Numbered from the stretch's first letter, positions 40,109 through 49,236 are shown. The stretch is DNA of 64,000 nucleotides from Nocardia grenadensis NBRC 108939 (GCF_001613445.1 NZ_BDCJ01000012.1:300017-364016); one strand, 5' to 3'. Program-made: numbers and translations. Notes: a model not told the origin generated them from the letters alone.

Positions 40109-40963
40109 TCAGATCTTGGGGAGTTCCGCGGGCCGCGGTGCGATACCCGTCTGGTACGACTGCTCCCAGGCCATCACGTTCGCGACGTAGGCCATCGAGT
40201 TGTTGTAGCGCAGGATGGCCCTGGTCTGCTGGGCGGGATCGCGCATGTCCAGGCCTCCGGAGCACAGGTACTTACCGGCCGTCAGCGTGGCGTCGTAGTA
40301 GTTCTGCGGATCGGAGATGCCGTCGCGATTGCCGTCGGCGGCGAAACTGGTCCAGGTCTCCGGCAGGAACTGCATGGGGCCGACGGCGCGGTCGTAGCCG
40401 CTGTACCCGTCCAGCGCGCCGCCGTCGGAATCGTGGATGACATTGTTGCCCGACAGGCTGCCGTCCAGAACGGGACCGAATACCGGGGCGAGGGCGTTAC
40501 CGTCGGCATCGGCCCGGCCGTCGTTCATATGGGTGGACTCGACCCGGCCGATACCGGCGAGCATGGTCCACGGCATATTGCAGTCCGGATTCTCGTCGGC
40601 CAGGATCTGCGCGGCGCCGATATAGGCGGCCTCGGCGATCCCGGGGATGCCCGAGGCTGCCACGGGGAGATCGTTGCGGGGACGGTTCGGATCCAGCGCC
40701 ACCGATCTCACCTCGACGGGCGCCTCCGGTGATTGCTTGGCCATGGCGTGCAGCGCGGTGGGGTCGACGGCGACGGGGGCCGCGGCCTGCGCGGGGGCGG
40801 CGCCGAGTGCCGAGACCTGCATGGCCACCGAGGCCGCGGTCGGATCGGTGACCACCGCCGCGGCGGCATTGGTGGCCACCACTCCGGCCGGAACCAGCCC
40901 GGTGAGTGCGAGCACCGAGCTGCGAGAAACGGTGGCAGGTTGCTGTTTACGGTGACGCCCCAC
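40109..40963 (-). CDS. secreted lytic transglycosylase (MltB-like SLT_2 domain), paralogue 1
   Basis: A 284-residue exported peptidoglycan-cleaving enzyme. A basic MGRHRKQQ start and a hydrophobic segment act as the signal. The catalytic domain runs from about residue 105. The likely catalytic Glu is in AGIGRVESTH, followed by GPMQFLPETWTSFA and a C-terminal NNSMAYVANVMAWEQSY. Two cysteines (ENPDCNMPW and KYLCSGG) probably form a disulfide. The gene starts with GTG. A similar but longer enzyme is encoded next door. Confidence 0.88.
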   Translation of the reverse strand: MGRHRKQQPATVSRSSVLALTGLVPAGVVATNAAAAVVTDPTAASVAMQVSALGAAPAQAAAPVAVDPTALHAMAKQSPEAPVEVRSVALDPNRPRNDLPVAASGIPGIAEAAYIGAAQILADENPDCNMPWTMLAGIGRVESTHMNDGRADADGNALAPVFGPVLDGSLSGNNVIHDSDGGALDGYSGYDRAVGPMQFLPETWTSFAADGNRDGISDPQNYYDATLTAGKYLCSGGLDMRDPAQQTRAILRYNNSMAYVANVMAWEQSYQTGIAPRPAELPKI

Positions 40964-40984
40964 GTACTCAAGCCCTTCATCTCA

Positions 40985-41090
40985 ACGCACAGCCTGCGGT
41001 CACGAGTTGATTCGTTGCCGCTCCGTGACCTGTTGTGTCGACAATACCGCATCCGAGATCTGTTTGTTACTCCTCCGTGACCATTATTTC
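40985..41090 (-). promoter_or_regulatory. 5' region of transglycosylase paralogue 1 with GTCACG/CGTGAC repeat
   Basis: On the minus strand a TATTGT box near 41048 is followed by GTCACG-N19-CGTGAC, which could fold in the mRNA leader or bind a regulator. Actinobacterial wall-hydrolase genes often carry c-di-AMP riboswitches or MtrA sites here. I could not recognise either with confidence. Confidence 0.3.
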
Positions 41091-41241
41091 CGCGCGAATG
41101 GGAATGGGAAGCGGCGGCGCTGCTTCGGAACTCGGTCTGCGCCCGCCCGGGTGCGCGCATCGGCCGACGGGCCCGGCCGGTGACCGGGCCCGTCCCCCCC
41201 GGGGGCGGTACGGCTGCCGCGTGTCCGGTGGAATCGCCAGC

Positions 41242-42642
41242 TCAGGCGGGTGGGGCGGGTGCCGCCGGTGCCGCGGGCTCGGGTGCCGCCGGGATGGTGT
41301 CCACCGGTGCGGGCGGGGCCCCCACCGGCACCGGGGGGAGCCCGAGCGGCAGTGGGATGACGATCCCGCCGGGGAGCGTGATCGACGGCGGTGCCGGCGG
41401 TGCAGGTGCAGGTGCCGGCGGATTCCGATTTTCGGCGGGCGGCGGTGCGGCCGGCGCTGATTCGTCCGGTGCCGGTGCGGACCGGTCGCCGGGTGCGGGA
41501 GCCGCCGGGGCGCCGGGTGTGGGGGCCGGAGCTGCCGGGCCGGTACGGTCCGCGGGCCCGTCCGGGACGACCGGCGCCGGATCGGGCAGGGCCTCGCCCA
41601 CCTTCGGGGCGCCCGGAGCCGGCGGGCACAGCAGCCCGCAGGGAATCGGCGGCAGACCCGGGATCCGGATCATCGGCGCGGGTCGCGGCGTCTGCGTGGG
41701 TAGCGAGGGCGGGGGTGGTGGGACCTGGTTCTCGGTCTGCGCGGCCAGCAGATCCGTGGGGCCGGGCGGGAAATCGGCCGGGTAACTGCCCGGCGGGACC
41801 GGATCGGGCGCAACAGTGACCGGGGCCGGCCGGCCGCCGGTCCGATAGGCCGCCGACCAGCTCAGCACATTGGCCGCGTACGACATCGAGTTGTTGTACC
41901 GCAGCACCGCCCGTAATTCCTGTTGCGGGTCACGCAGATTCAGACCGCCCGAGCACAGATACTTCCCGGCGCCGAGGGCGGCGTCGAAGACATTGTGTGG
42001 ATCGGCACGCCCGTCGGCATTGCCGTCCGCGGCGTAGCGCGCCCAGGTGCTCGGCAGGAACTGCATGGGTCCCAGCGCCCGGACATAGCCTCCGTCGGCC
42101 GCGCGGATGACTTCGTTGCCGGGCAGCGAGCCATCCAGTGCGGGACCGAAAATGGGCGGGTTGGTGGTGCCGGCGGCATCCGTGCGGCCGTTGCTCGCGT
42201 GGCCGGATTCGATCCGGCCGATCCCGGCCAGCAGGTTCCAGGTGACACCGCAACCGGGTGTCGAGGACTGCAGGGCCAGTTCGGCATTGCGATAGGCCGC
42301 GAGCACGATCTCCGGAATACCCAGCGCACCGCCGCCCCGGGGCAGATCGATGGTCTGCAGCGGGACGATGCCACCGAAGGGCGGGATCCCGTCGGCGGGA
42401 GTGGGGCTGAGCGCGCGGAGTTTCCGGGGCGTGGAACGCTCGACCGGCAACATTCCAAGTGTCTGGGGCAGTGGCGCGTCGGTGGTCACGGCCGGGTCTT
42501 CCAGTCGATCGGTATCGGCGGCGAGCCGGGCCCCGGGAGCCTCCGGGGGAGTCGACGAGAAGGTGGTGTGTGCGGCCGAACCGCTCGCTACCAGGCCCGC
42601 CATGACCAGAGCCGACATTGCCACAGGGGTAGGTATCCGCAT
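41242..42642 (-). CDS. secreted lytic transglycosylase with Pro/Ala-rich tail, paralogue 2
   Basis: A 466-residue exported transglycosylase. The signal segment is MRIPTPVAMSALVMAGLVASGSA. The catalytic domain (about residues 100-270) has AGIGRIESGH with the likely catalytic Glu, GPMQFLPSTWARYA and RYNNSMSYAANVLSW. A roughly 190-residue Pro/Ala/Gly-rich tail follows, probably a flexible wall-spanning or protein-binding extension. It is homologous to M. tuberculosis Rv1230c. The ATG at 42642 has GGAG 6 nt upstream. Confidence 0.87.
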   Translation of the reverse strand: MRIPTPVAMSALVMAGLVASGSAAHTTFSSTPPEAPGARLAADTDRLEDPAVTTDAPLPQTLGMLPVERSTPRKLRALSPTPADGIPPFGGIVPLQTIDLPRGGGALGIPEIVLAAYRNAELALQSSTPGCGVTWNLLAGIGRIESGHASNGRTDAAGTTNPPIFGPALDGSLPGNEVIRAADGGYVRALGPMQFLPSTWARYAADGNADGRADPHNVFDAALGAGKYLCSGGLNLRDPQQELRAVLRYNNSMSYAANVLSWSAAYRTGGRPAPVTVAPDPVPPGSYPADFPPGPTDLLAAQTENQVPPPPPSLPTQTPRPAPMIRIPGLPPIPCGLLCPPAPGAPKVGEALPDPAPVVPDGPADRTGPAAPAPTPGAPAAPAPGDRSAPAPDESAPAAPPPAENRNPPAPAPAPPAPPSITLPGGIVIPLPLGLPPVPVGAPPAPVDTIPAAPEPAAPAAPAPPA

Positions 42643-42762
42643 TCGGCTCCACCGTTCCTCTATGTCACAGGTGAGCAACCGTCCCGGACATTCCCGGACG
42701 GCGTGCTCGGGACAACGTGATCCAGGTTACCTACCGGTCAGGAGCATATTGCGGATTTCCGG

Positions 42763-43371
42763 TCATTCATCCGCGACAGGCGACGAAACCGCGCCCGTAA
42801 CCGGCTTGTGACCGGAGGTTTTCTTGCGTTTCGGCTTGAGAGACTTTTCCGGGCGCGTCGGACCCACGCCCGCCGCCGACTCGAGGCGATCGAGCGAGTC
42901 ACGGATCTCGTCCAGTTCCCGCCTCAGATAGTCACGGGTGGCCACCTCGCCCACCGCCAGCCGCAGGGCGGCCAGTTCGCGCGCCAGGAATTCGGTATCG
43001 GCCTTGGTCTGCGCTGCCCGTAACCGGTCCTCCTCCAGCGATACCCGGTCGCGATTGTCCTGGCGGTTCTGCGCCAGCAGGATCAGCGGCGCGGCGTAGG
43101 CGGCCTGGGTGGAGAAGGCCAGATTCAGCAGGATGAACGGGTAGGGGTCCCAGCGCAACGTGATGACGGAGATGTTCAACGCGATCCAGACGATCACCAC
43201 CACCGTCTGCAACGCGAGATAGCGTCCGGTGCCCAGGAACCGGGCGATGCGTTCGCTGCCGCGCGCCAACGCCTCGGCGTCCCAATCGAATCGGAACCGG
43301 GATTCGACCGGTGTCTCCAGCCGCTGCCGGGCGGCCGCCGCCGCCCGGCTCGCGGTGCTCTTGTCGGTCAC
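42763..43371 (-). CDS. DUF1003 membrane protein (Rv1231c-like)
   Basis: A 202-residue protein with the DUF1003 core: two transmembrane helices (YLALQTVVVIVWIALNISV and the DPYPFILLNLAFSTQAAYAAPLILLAQNRQ motif) and a coiled-coil segment. A Lys-rich tail follows. The family's function is unknown; a link to the upstream Mg/CBS protein is suggested by a 4-nt GTGA overlap, also conserved in mycobacteria. Confidence 0.88.
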   Translation of the reverse strand: MTDKSTASRAAAAARQRLETPVESRFRFDWDAEALARGSERIARFLGTGRYLALQTVVVIVWIALNISVITLRWDPYPFILLNLAFSTQAAYAAPLILLAQNRQDNRDRVSLEEDRLRAAQTKADTEFLARELAALRLAVGEVATRDYLRRELDEIRDSLDRLESAAGVGPTRPEKSLKPKRKKTSGHKPVTGAVSSPVADE

Positions 43372-44648
43372 TGTCGTACACCCTCGAACAGTTGCTCGTC
43401 CTCACGCCAATCACGCGGCAGCAGATGATCCAGTACATCGTCCACACTCACCGCACCCAGCAGATGATTCTGCTCGTCGACCACCGGCGCGCATACCAGG
43501 TTGTAACTGGCGAAAAAGCGGGCCACCGCGGTGAGCGGAGCCTCCGGCCGGAGGGTGGTCAGATCGGTGTCCAGGAGCCCACCCACCAGATGCGCGGGCG
43601 GTTCCCGCAGCAACTGTTGCAGGTGCGCGCAGCCCAGGTATCGCCCGGTCGGCGTCGCCGTCGGCGGCCGCACCACGAAAACCATCGAGGCCAGCGCGGG
43701 CGTCAGATCGGGGTCGCGGACGCGGGCCAGCGCCTCCGCGACGGTCGTCGACGGCGTCAGGACCACCGGCTCCGGCGTCATGAGCCCACCGGCGGTATCC
43801 GGGGAGTGTTCGAGCAGCCGGCGCACCGGCTCCGATTCCTCCGGATCCATCAGCGTCAACAGCGATTCGGCCTCGTTCTCCGGCAGCCCGCCCAGCAGGT
43901 CGGCGGCATCGTCGGGATCCATGGCATCGAGGACATCGGCCGCGCGCCCGATTTCGAGCTTGCCCAGCAATTCCAGTTGATCGTCGCCGGACAACTCCTG
44001 GACCACATCGGCGAGCCGCTCGTCGTCGAGCGCCACCGCGACCTCCAGCCGCCGCTTCTCCGGCAGTTCGCGCAGCAGATGCGCGACATCGGCGGCGCGC
44101 TGGCCCTCGAACTGCTCGAGCAATGTGCTCACATCCTGACCCGGCCGCCCCAGCTCGTACGGTGTGAGTCCCTCCACCCGGGCCCAGTCGACCACATGCA
44201 CGGTGCGCCGCCGCCCCAGCCTGCGGTGCCCGCGCACCGCCACCCGCGACACCCGCCAGTCCCGGGTGCGGGTGAGCGTCATCCCCAGATCCACCACATA
44301 CACATCGACCCCCGCCAGATCGGGCAGATCGGGATCGTCCACGCGTACCGCCGAGTCGACGATCTGCGCCATGGCCAGCACCTCACCGGGACGTTGCGCG
44401 AAACGCCGCAGGCTCACATTGCCGGTGTTCAGGTTCACCGAACCGGGTTCGACAGCGGTGACGCGCAGCATCGGAACGAAGATCCGGCGCCGGGTCGGCA
44501 ACTCCACCACCAGGCCGTGGACACGCGGTTCTTGCCGGTCGTACCGGACGGCGACCACCACGTCGCGAACACGGCCGATAGACTCGCCGTCCGGCCCCAG
44601 CACCGCCAGGCCGGTCAGCCTGGCGATATACACCCTGGTAGCTGCCAT
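43368..44648 (-). CDS. PRC-barrel / MgtE-N / CBS-pair protein without a channel domain (Rv1232c-like)
   Basis: A 426-residue soluble protein. The N-terminal 90 residues look like a PRC barrel (RLTGLAVLGPDGESIGRVRDVVVAVRY). An MgtE N-domain superhelix follows (LLRELPEKRRLEVAVALDDERLADVVQELSGDDQLELLGKL, then MDPDDAADLLGGLP), and two CBS domains end it (LMTPEPVVLTPSTTVAEAL; CAPVVDEQNHLLGAVSVDDVLDHL). The transmembrane Mg channel of MgtE is missing. A magnesium-sensing partner of a separate channel, perhaps corA or DUF1003, is inference. TAGCCT lies 6 nt before the ATG. Confidence 0.87.
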   Translation of the reverse strand: MAATRVYIARLTGLAVLGPDGESIGRVRDVVVAVRYDRQEPRVHGLVVELPTRRRIFVPMLRVTAVEPGSVNLNTGNVSLRRFAQRPGEVLAMAQIVDSAVRVDDPDLPDLAGVDVYVVDLGMTLTRTRDWRVSRVAVRGHRRLGRRRTVHVVDWARVEGLTPYELGRPGQDVSTLLEQFEGQRAADVAHLLRELPEKRRLEVAVALDDERLADVVQELSGDDQLELLGKLEIGRAADVLDAMDPDDAADLLGGLPENEAESLLTLMDPEESEPVRRLLEHSPDTAGGLMTPEPVVLTPSTTVAEALARVRDPDLTPALASMVFVVRPPTATPTGRYLGCAHLQQLLREPPAHLVGGLLDTDLTTLRPEAPLTAVARFFASYNLVCAPVVDEQNHLLGAVSVDDVLDHLLPRDWREDEQLFEGVRQ

Positions 44649-44654
44649 GGTGTC

Positions 44655-44660
44655 AGGCTA
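44655..44660 (-). promoter_or_regulatory. -10 box (TAGCCT) of the MgtE-N/CBS gene, leaderless start
   Basis: The complement of AGGCTA at 44655-44660 reads TAGCCT, 6 nt before the ATG at 44648, with no Shine-Dalgarno sequence. Confidence 0.5.
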
Positions 44661-44701
44661 GATGTTCCCGGGCCGGACCGGGCCGACCCCCAGGAGAGTT
44701 G

Positions 44702-45646
44702 ATGAAGCCGCGCCGTTCCGTGCTCGCCGTGCCGGGCAGCAATCCCAAGATGATCGCCAAGGCCAAGGGCCTACCGGTCGACGAGGTCTTTCTCGACCTC
44801 GAAGACGCGGTCGCCCCCGAGGCCAAGGCCGCGGCCCGCGCGAATATCGTGGCCGCCCTCAACGACTCCGGCTGGGGTGGGCAGCTGCGGGTGGTGCGGG
44901 TCAACGACTGGACCACGCAGTGGACCTACGCGGATGTGATCTCGGTGGTCGACGGCGCCGGTACCGCACTCGATGCGATCCTGCTGCCCAAGGTCACCGA
45001 CGGCGGTCAGGTGCGCGCGCTGGATCTGCTGCTGAGCCAGCTGGAACGGGCCAACGGGATCGAACCCGGCCGCATCGGTATCGAACCGCAGATCGAGAAC
45101 GCGCTGGGCCTGCGCAATATCGACGAGATCGCCACCGCCAGCCTGCGGGTGCAGACCCTGGTCTTCGGCCCCGCCGACTTCATGGCCAGCATCAATATGC
45201 GCACCCTCGTGGTCGGTGAGCAGCCCGAGGGCTACGACACCGGTGACGCCTACCACCACATCCTGATGACCATCCTGCTCACCGCCCGCGCCCACGGCCT
45301 GCAGGCCATCGACGGCCCCTACCTGCAGATCCGCGATATCGACGGCTTCCGGCGCGCCGCCGGCCGCACCGCCGCCCTGGGCTTCGACGGGAAATGGGTA
45401 CTGCACCCGAGCCAGGTCGACGCCGCCAACGAGATCTTCAGCCCCCGGCAGGCGGACTACGACCACGCCGAACTCATCCTCGAGGCCTACGCCTACCACA
45501 CCTCCACCGCCGGCGGCGCCCGCGGCGCGGTAATGCTCGGCGACGAGATGATCGACGAGGCCAGCGCGAAAATGGCGGTGGTCATCGCGGAAAAGGGGCG
45601 GGCGGCGGGGATGCAGCGGACAACCACCTTCACACCACCGGAATGA
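44702..45646 (+). CDS. CitE-like CoA-ester lyase (HpcH/HpaI family)
   Basis: A 314-residue TIM-barrel enzyme of the citrate lyase beta/malyl-CoA lyase group, cleaving or forming (methyl)malyl-CoA-type esters with Mg. Typical segments are SVLAVPGSNPKMIAKA, DEVFLDLEDAVAPEAKAAAR, IGIEPQIENALGL, the metal Asp in FGPADFM, and GFDGKWVLHPSQVDAANE. No citrate lyase alpha or gamma genes are nearby, so a stand-alone malyl-CoA or methylmalyl-CoA lyase is more likely than true CitE. The ATG at 44702 has AGGAGAG just upstream. Confidence 0.85.
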   Translation: MKPRRSVLAVPGSNPKMIAKAKGLPVDEVFLDLEDAVAPEAKAAARANIVAALNDSGWGGQLRVVRVNDWTTQWTYADVISVVDGAGTALDAILLPKVTDGGQVRALDLLLSQLERANGIEPGRIGIEPQIENALGLRNIDEIATASLRVQTLVFGPADFMASINMRTLVVGEQPEGYDTGDAYHHILMTILLTARAHGLQAIDGPYLQIRDIDGFRRAAGRTAALGFDGKWVLHPSQVDAANEIFSPRQADYDHAELILEAYAYHTSTAGGARGAVMLGDEMIDEASAKMAVVIAEKGRAAGMQRTTTFTPPE

Positions 45647-46064
45647 GGAGTTCGTCCGGCGGTACCTCGGCCGGACCGCGACCCGAATCGCGGTGATCGA
45701 GGGAGCGTCCGCGGTGCCCGGCGCACGATGCTGTTCGAACCCGCGCCGGCCCGGTAAACCCCCAGGCACACCGGTTGGCGACTTTAGTGCTGGGAATGCT
45801 CGCTCGCTGGGGCGTGGGCAGCGTTGGGCGGCCTGGTTGGCCTCTGTCTGGGCCTGCTCTGGGCCTGGGCGGGCTCGCTCATGAGAGCAAGGGGTGCGCG
45901 CGCACCGAGACCATGGTGTGGGCATGCTCGTGAAGGTTGAGGTGTGGGCCTGCTCGTGAAGGTGCTGTGTTTTCGGCGCCGCCTGCGGCGTCGCGGGGTC
46001 GAGGGCCCCCTTGGTCTCGACCCCGCGCCGCCGCAGGCGGCGCCAAATAAGACAGAATGGACTT
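45647..46064. other. intergenic region with a short tandem repeat and a hairpin element
   Basis: No convincing gene. It contains a 26-bp tandem repeat (45915-45940 and 45941-45966, about 22 of 26 identical) and the double-hairpin element 45962-46057. Confidence 0.6.
45962..46057 (+). repeat. double-hairpin element, symmetrical copy
   Basis: The left end GTGCTGTGTTTTC is followed by CGCCGC (45977-45982)/GCGGCG (45985-45990). The central stem is GGGGTCGAG (45995-46003)/CTCGACCCC (46016-46024), and hairpin GCGCCGCC (46025-46032)/GGCGGCGC (46036-46043) comes next. The right end is AAATAAGACAG. The two outer hairpins are inverted copies of each other. The next ATG lies at 46065. Confidence 0.75.
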
Positions 46065-46556
46065 ATGACGAACCCTCTTGGAGGCTCGAATCGCGGTAGG
46101 CAGGGTCTGCCCACGCCCCCTTCCGGGTGGCCGGTCGGTTCGTATCCGACCTATGCCGAGGCGCAGCGTGCGGTGGATCATCTGGCGGACAATCAGTTCC
46201 CCGTGCAGAACGTGACCATCGTCGGCGTGGACCTGATGCAGGTCGAGCGGGTGTTGTACCGCTTGAACTGGGGCAAGGTGATCGGCGGGGGTGTGGTCTC
46301 GGGTGCGTGGCTGGGGTTGTTCCTGGGTCTGTTGCTGAGCTTGTTCACCACCAACGGTATGGTCGGTCCGCTGGTGGTGGGCCTGGTCGGCGGCATCATT
46401 TTCGGGGTCATCTCGACGACCATCCCGTATGCGGCCACTCGCGGTCAGCGGGATTTCGCGTCGACCATGCAGTTGGTCGCGGGCCGTTACGATGTGCTGT
46501 GTGATCCGAAGACGGCCGAACAGGCCCGGGATCTGCTCGCGAAGCTGGCAATCTAG
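46065..46556 (+). CDS. general-stress-protein-like membrane protein (Rv1234-like)
   Basis: A 163-residue protein. The N-terminal alpha/beta unit (GSYPTYAEAQRAVDHLADNQFPVQNVTIVGVDLMQVERVL) resembles the general stress protein 17M-like domain. Two transmembrane helices rich in Gly follow (KVIGGGVVSGAWLGLFLGLLLSLF, VGPLVVGLVGGIIFGVIS), then a C-terminal segment (YDVLCDPKTAEQARDLLAKLAI). It matches M. tuberculosis Rv1234 in layout. The biochemical function is unknown. Confidence 0.82.
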   Translation: MTNPLGGSNRGRQGLPTPPSGWPVGSYPTYAEAQRAVDHLADNQFPVQNVTIVGVDLMQVERVLYRLNWGKVIGGGVVSGAWLGLFLGLLLSLFTTNGMVGPLVVGLVGGIIFGVISTTIPYAATRGQRDFASTMQLVAGRYDVLCDPKTAEQARDLLAKLAI

Positions 46557-46559
46557 CGG

Positions 46560-47141
46560 ATGGACGTGATCGAGCGCGTCCGGACGGCCGTGGCGGATTT
46601 CTTCGGTGTGGACGCGGCCGGGGTGGATACGGCTTCGATGACTTTCCTGGGTCTGGAGCCGATCGAGATCCTGCGCATCCCGGGTGACGGTGTGACGCAC
46701 TATCTGACGGTCGGCGGGTCGCGGCATCCGATGGGTGATCCGGGGGATCTGCACGCCGATCCGGTGCGCGGTCCGCGGGCCGAGCTGGTGCTCACGGTGC
46801 GGTCGGCGGCCGGTGCCGGGGCGGGGGTGGCCCGGACGCTGGGGGTGCTGGCGGCGGCGCCCGCGGTCGAAGGCGTTGTGTTGCAGGCCGATGCGCTGCT
46901 GGATCTGGGCGAACCGATCTGGCAGGACGCACCGTTCACGGCGGTGCTGCTGGGCGCGGGGGAGATGCCGGAGATCGAGTTACCGGATCCGGCGGAGCCG
47001 GTGCGGTATTTCACGGTGACGCCGGTGACGGCGACCGAGGCGGCCTGGGTGCGGGTGCGTGGGGCGCAGGCGCTGCGGGATGCCTGGGCCGAGGCCGGGA
47101 TCGATGTGCTGGACCCCGGCCGGGGCGCGGCTTCGCTGTAG
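46560..47141 (+). CDS. suppressor-of-fused (SUFU) domain protein
   Basis: A 193-residue protein with the bacterial SUFU-like fold. Visible landmarks are SMTFLGLEPIEILRI, VTHYLTVGGSRHPMGDP, PRAELVLTVR, EGVVLQADALLDLGEPIW, FTAVLLG and YFTVTPVTATEAAWVRVRGAQALRDAW. Bacterial SUFU proteins are mostly uncharacterised and some act as immunity proteins in polymorphic toxin loci, but no toxin gene is seen here. It begins 3 nt after the stress-protein stop and is convergent with corA. Confidence 0.78.
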   Translation: MDVIERVRTAVADFFGVDAAGVDTASMTFLGLEPIEILRIPGDGVTHYLTVGGSRHPMGDPGDLHADPVRGPRAELVLTVRSAAGAGAGVARTLGVLAAAPAVEGVVLQADALLDLGEPIWQDAPFTAVLLGAGEMPEIELPDPAEPVRYFTVTPVTATEAAWVRVRGAQALRDAWAEAGIDVLDPGRGAASL

Positions 47142-47165
47142 TGCCGGTGCCGGTGGGCGGCCCGG

Positions 47166-48239
47166 TCAGAGCCAGTCGTTGCGGTGGAAGAGGGCGAGTA
47201 GGGTCAGGCAGATTCCGAGGATGGCCGCGAGCACCACCGGATAACCCCAGCTGATCCGCAGTTCCGGCATATGCTCGAAGTTCATCCCGTAGATACCGGC
47301 GATCATGGTCGGTACCGCGGCGATGGCGACCCACGCCGAGATCTTGCGCATATCGGTGTTCTGCTGGACGGTGATCTTGGTGAGCGCGGCACTGATGAGG
47401 GCGCTGAGCGAATCGTCGAAATCGGTGATGCGTTCGGCGACGCCGGTGTGGTGGTCGGCGACATCGCGCAGATAGCGCCGGATCTCCGGGTCGATCGGCA
47501 ACTCCTCCTTGTGGACCAGCAGTTGCAGTGGCAGCGCCAGCGGGTTGACCGCGCGTCGTAGCTCCACCATTTCGCGTTTGAGCTGATAGATCGCCTCGAC
47601 GGTGATTCTGCTGCGCGGGGTGAACACCTCTTCTTCCATTGCGTCGATATCGAATTCCACCGCCTGCACGACGTCGATATAGGAGTCGACCACGTGGTCG
47701 GCGATGGCGTGCAGCACCGAGCCGGTGCCCAGTCGTAATCGGGCGGGGTCGGCTTCGAGACCGCGGCGCACGGTCGCCAGCGGCGAATGTTCGCCGTGCC
47801 GGACGGCGATGACGAAATCGGGTGCGGTGAAGATCAGCAGCTCGCCCGTTTCGACGATCTCGCTGACCGTGTGCAGTTCGTGCTCCCGATAGGCGACCGT
47901 GCGCATGACCATGACCAGGGTGTCGTCGTAACGTTCCAGTTTGGGCCGCTGATGGGCCTGGACCGCGTCCTCGACGGCGAGGGCGTGCAGTCCGAAGGTC
48001 TCGGCCACCTCACCCATCTGCTCGGCGTCGGGGTCGTGCAGGCCGAGCCAGACGAAACCGCCGCGTTCCCTGGCGGCGGCGAGCGCCTTCTCGTGGGTGA
48101 ACCGGCCCGGGAGACGTCTGCCGTCCACATAGACCGCGCAGTCGACGACCGCACGTGCGGTGGGCACCCGGATATGTGGTGCCGCGGCGGCGCGCCGCGT
48201 CCGCCCCGGACCATGGAACGGCAGCGGGATCGAAGGCAC
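47166..48239 (-). CDS. corA: CorA-type magnesium/cobalt transporter
   Basis: A 357-residue pentameric Mg/Co channel. A cytoplasmic funnel domain and a long helix (AIYQLKREMVELRRAVNPL) lead to two C-terminal transmembrane helices joined by the selectivity loop YGMNFEHMPEL, with the GMN motif intact. The N-terminus is basic. The GTG at 48239 was chosen. The M. tuberculosis homologue Rv1239c lies in the syntenic interval. Confidence 0.95.
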   Translation of the reverse strand: MPSIPLPFHGPGRTRRAAAAPHIRVPTARAVVDCAVYVDGRRLPGRFTHEKALAAARERGGFVWLGLHDPDAEQMGEVAETFGLHALAVEDAVQAHQRPKLERYDDTLVMVMRTVAYREHELHTVSEIVETGELLIFTAPDFVIAVRHGEHSPLATVRRGLEADPARLRLGTGSVLHAIADHVVDSYIDVVQAVEFDIDAMEEEVFTPRSRITVEAIYQLKREMVELRRAVNPLALPLQLLVHKEELPIDPEIRRYLRDVADHHTGVAERITDFDDSLSALISAALTKITVQQNTDMRKISAWVAIAAVPTMIAGIYGMNFEHMPELRISWGYPVVLAAILGICLTLLALFHRNDWL

Positions 48240-48381
48240 GCGTCGATGCTACGTCGCTGCCGCTCCCGGGCCGGGACCTCCGCGGACAGCTCCCGGTCAC
48301 CGCGACCCGGGGCCGCCGCCGCGCCCGCGCTTGCCGCCCCGCACCGAGGGTGCCCCGGATGGGCACTGCAAGACTGGACGG

Positions 48382-49236
48382 GTGCGCATCGATCTGCATA
48401 CCCACTCCACCGCCTCCGACGGCACCGACAGCCCGGCCGATCTGGTGCGCCGAGCGGCCGAGGCCGGGCTGGATGTCGTCGCGCTCACCGATCACGACAC
48501 CACTGCCGGCTGGGCCGAGGCCGAGGCCGCCCGCCCGGCCGGGCTGACCCTGGTCCGGGGCATGGAAATGTCGTGTGTGGGCCGCGGTGTCGACGGCTAT
48601 CCGGTGTCGGTGCATCTGCTGGCCTATCTGTTCGATCCCGCCGACAGCGGTTTCGCGACCGAGCGGGAACGGCTGCGTGCCGAACGGGTCGAGCGACTAC
48701 GCGCCATGGCCGAACGGATGGCCGCCGACGGCCTACCGATCGACCCGGACGCGGTGCTGGCCGCCGCCGGTCCCGCCGCGGGCCGCCCCCACCTGGCCCG
48801 TGCCCTGGTGGAGGCGGGTGTGGTGCCCTCGGTGGATGCTGCCTTCGCCGATCTACTCGCCTCGGCCGGCCCCTATTACGTGGAGAAAGCCGATACCCCG
48901 CTGCGCCGGGCGGTGGAGATGATCGCACGCGCCGGCGGCGTCAGCGTGCTCGCCCACGGGCGGGCCCGCAGCCGGGGCCGGTTGCTGGACCTGCAGGAGG
49001 TGCGCGATCTGGCGCCGCACGGACTCGGCGGTCTGGAAGTCGATCACCCCGACCACAGTCCCCGGGACCGGGCGGTACTGCGTGAACTGGCCGGCGAATG
49101 CGGACTGCTGGCGACGGGGTCTTCGGACTACCACGGCGCCAACAAGACCATCGGCCTGGGCGAATGCACCACCGAGCCGGCGCAGTTCGAGAAACTGGCT
49201 GGCAGAGCCACCGGTGTACCGGTGCTGGCCTCATGA
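48382..49236 (+). CDS. PHP-domain phosphoesterase (RNase AM/TrpH-like)
   Basis: A 284-residue PHP-superfamily metal-dependent hydrolase. Metal ligands are visible: DLHTHSTASDGTD at the N-terminus, VVALTDHDTTAG, MEMSC, VLAHGRARS and GSSDYHGANK at the C-terminus. E. coli YciV/RNase AM, of the same layout, hydrolyses 3',5'-nucleoside bisphosphates and 5' RNA ends. The GTG at 48382 directly begins the first metal motif. The stop overlaps the next gene by an ATGA. Confidence 0.87.
   Translation: MRIDLHTHSTASDGTDSPADLVRRAAEAGLDVVALTDHDTTAGWAEAEAARPAGLTLVRGMEMSCVGRGVDGYPVSVHLLAYLFDPADSGFATERERLRAERVERLRAMAERMAADGLPIDPDAVLAAAGPAAGRPHLARALVEAGVVPSVDAAFADLLASAGPYYVEKADTPLRRAVEMIARAGGVSVLAHGRARSRGRLLDLQEVRDLAPHGLGGLEVDHPDHSPRDRAVLRELAGECGLLATGSSDYHGANKTIGLGECTTEPAQFEKLAGRATGVPVLAS

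Noticed and set aside
40985..41090. c-di-AMP (ydaO) riboswitch before the lytic transglycosylase
   Set aside because: The location is typical, but I could not find the conserved core sequences of that riboswitch. A covariance-model search would decide.
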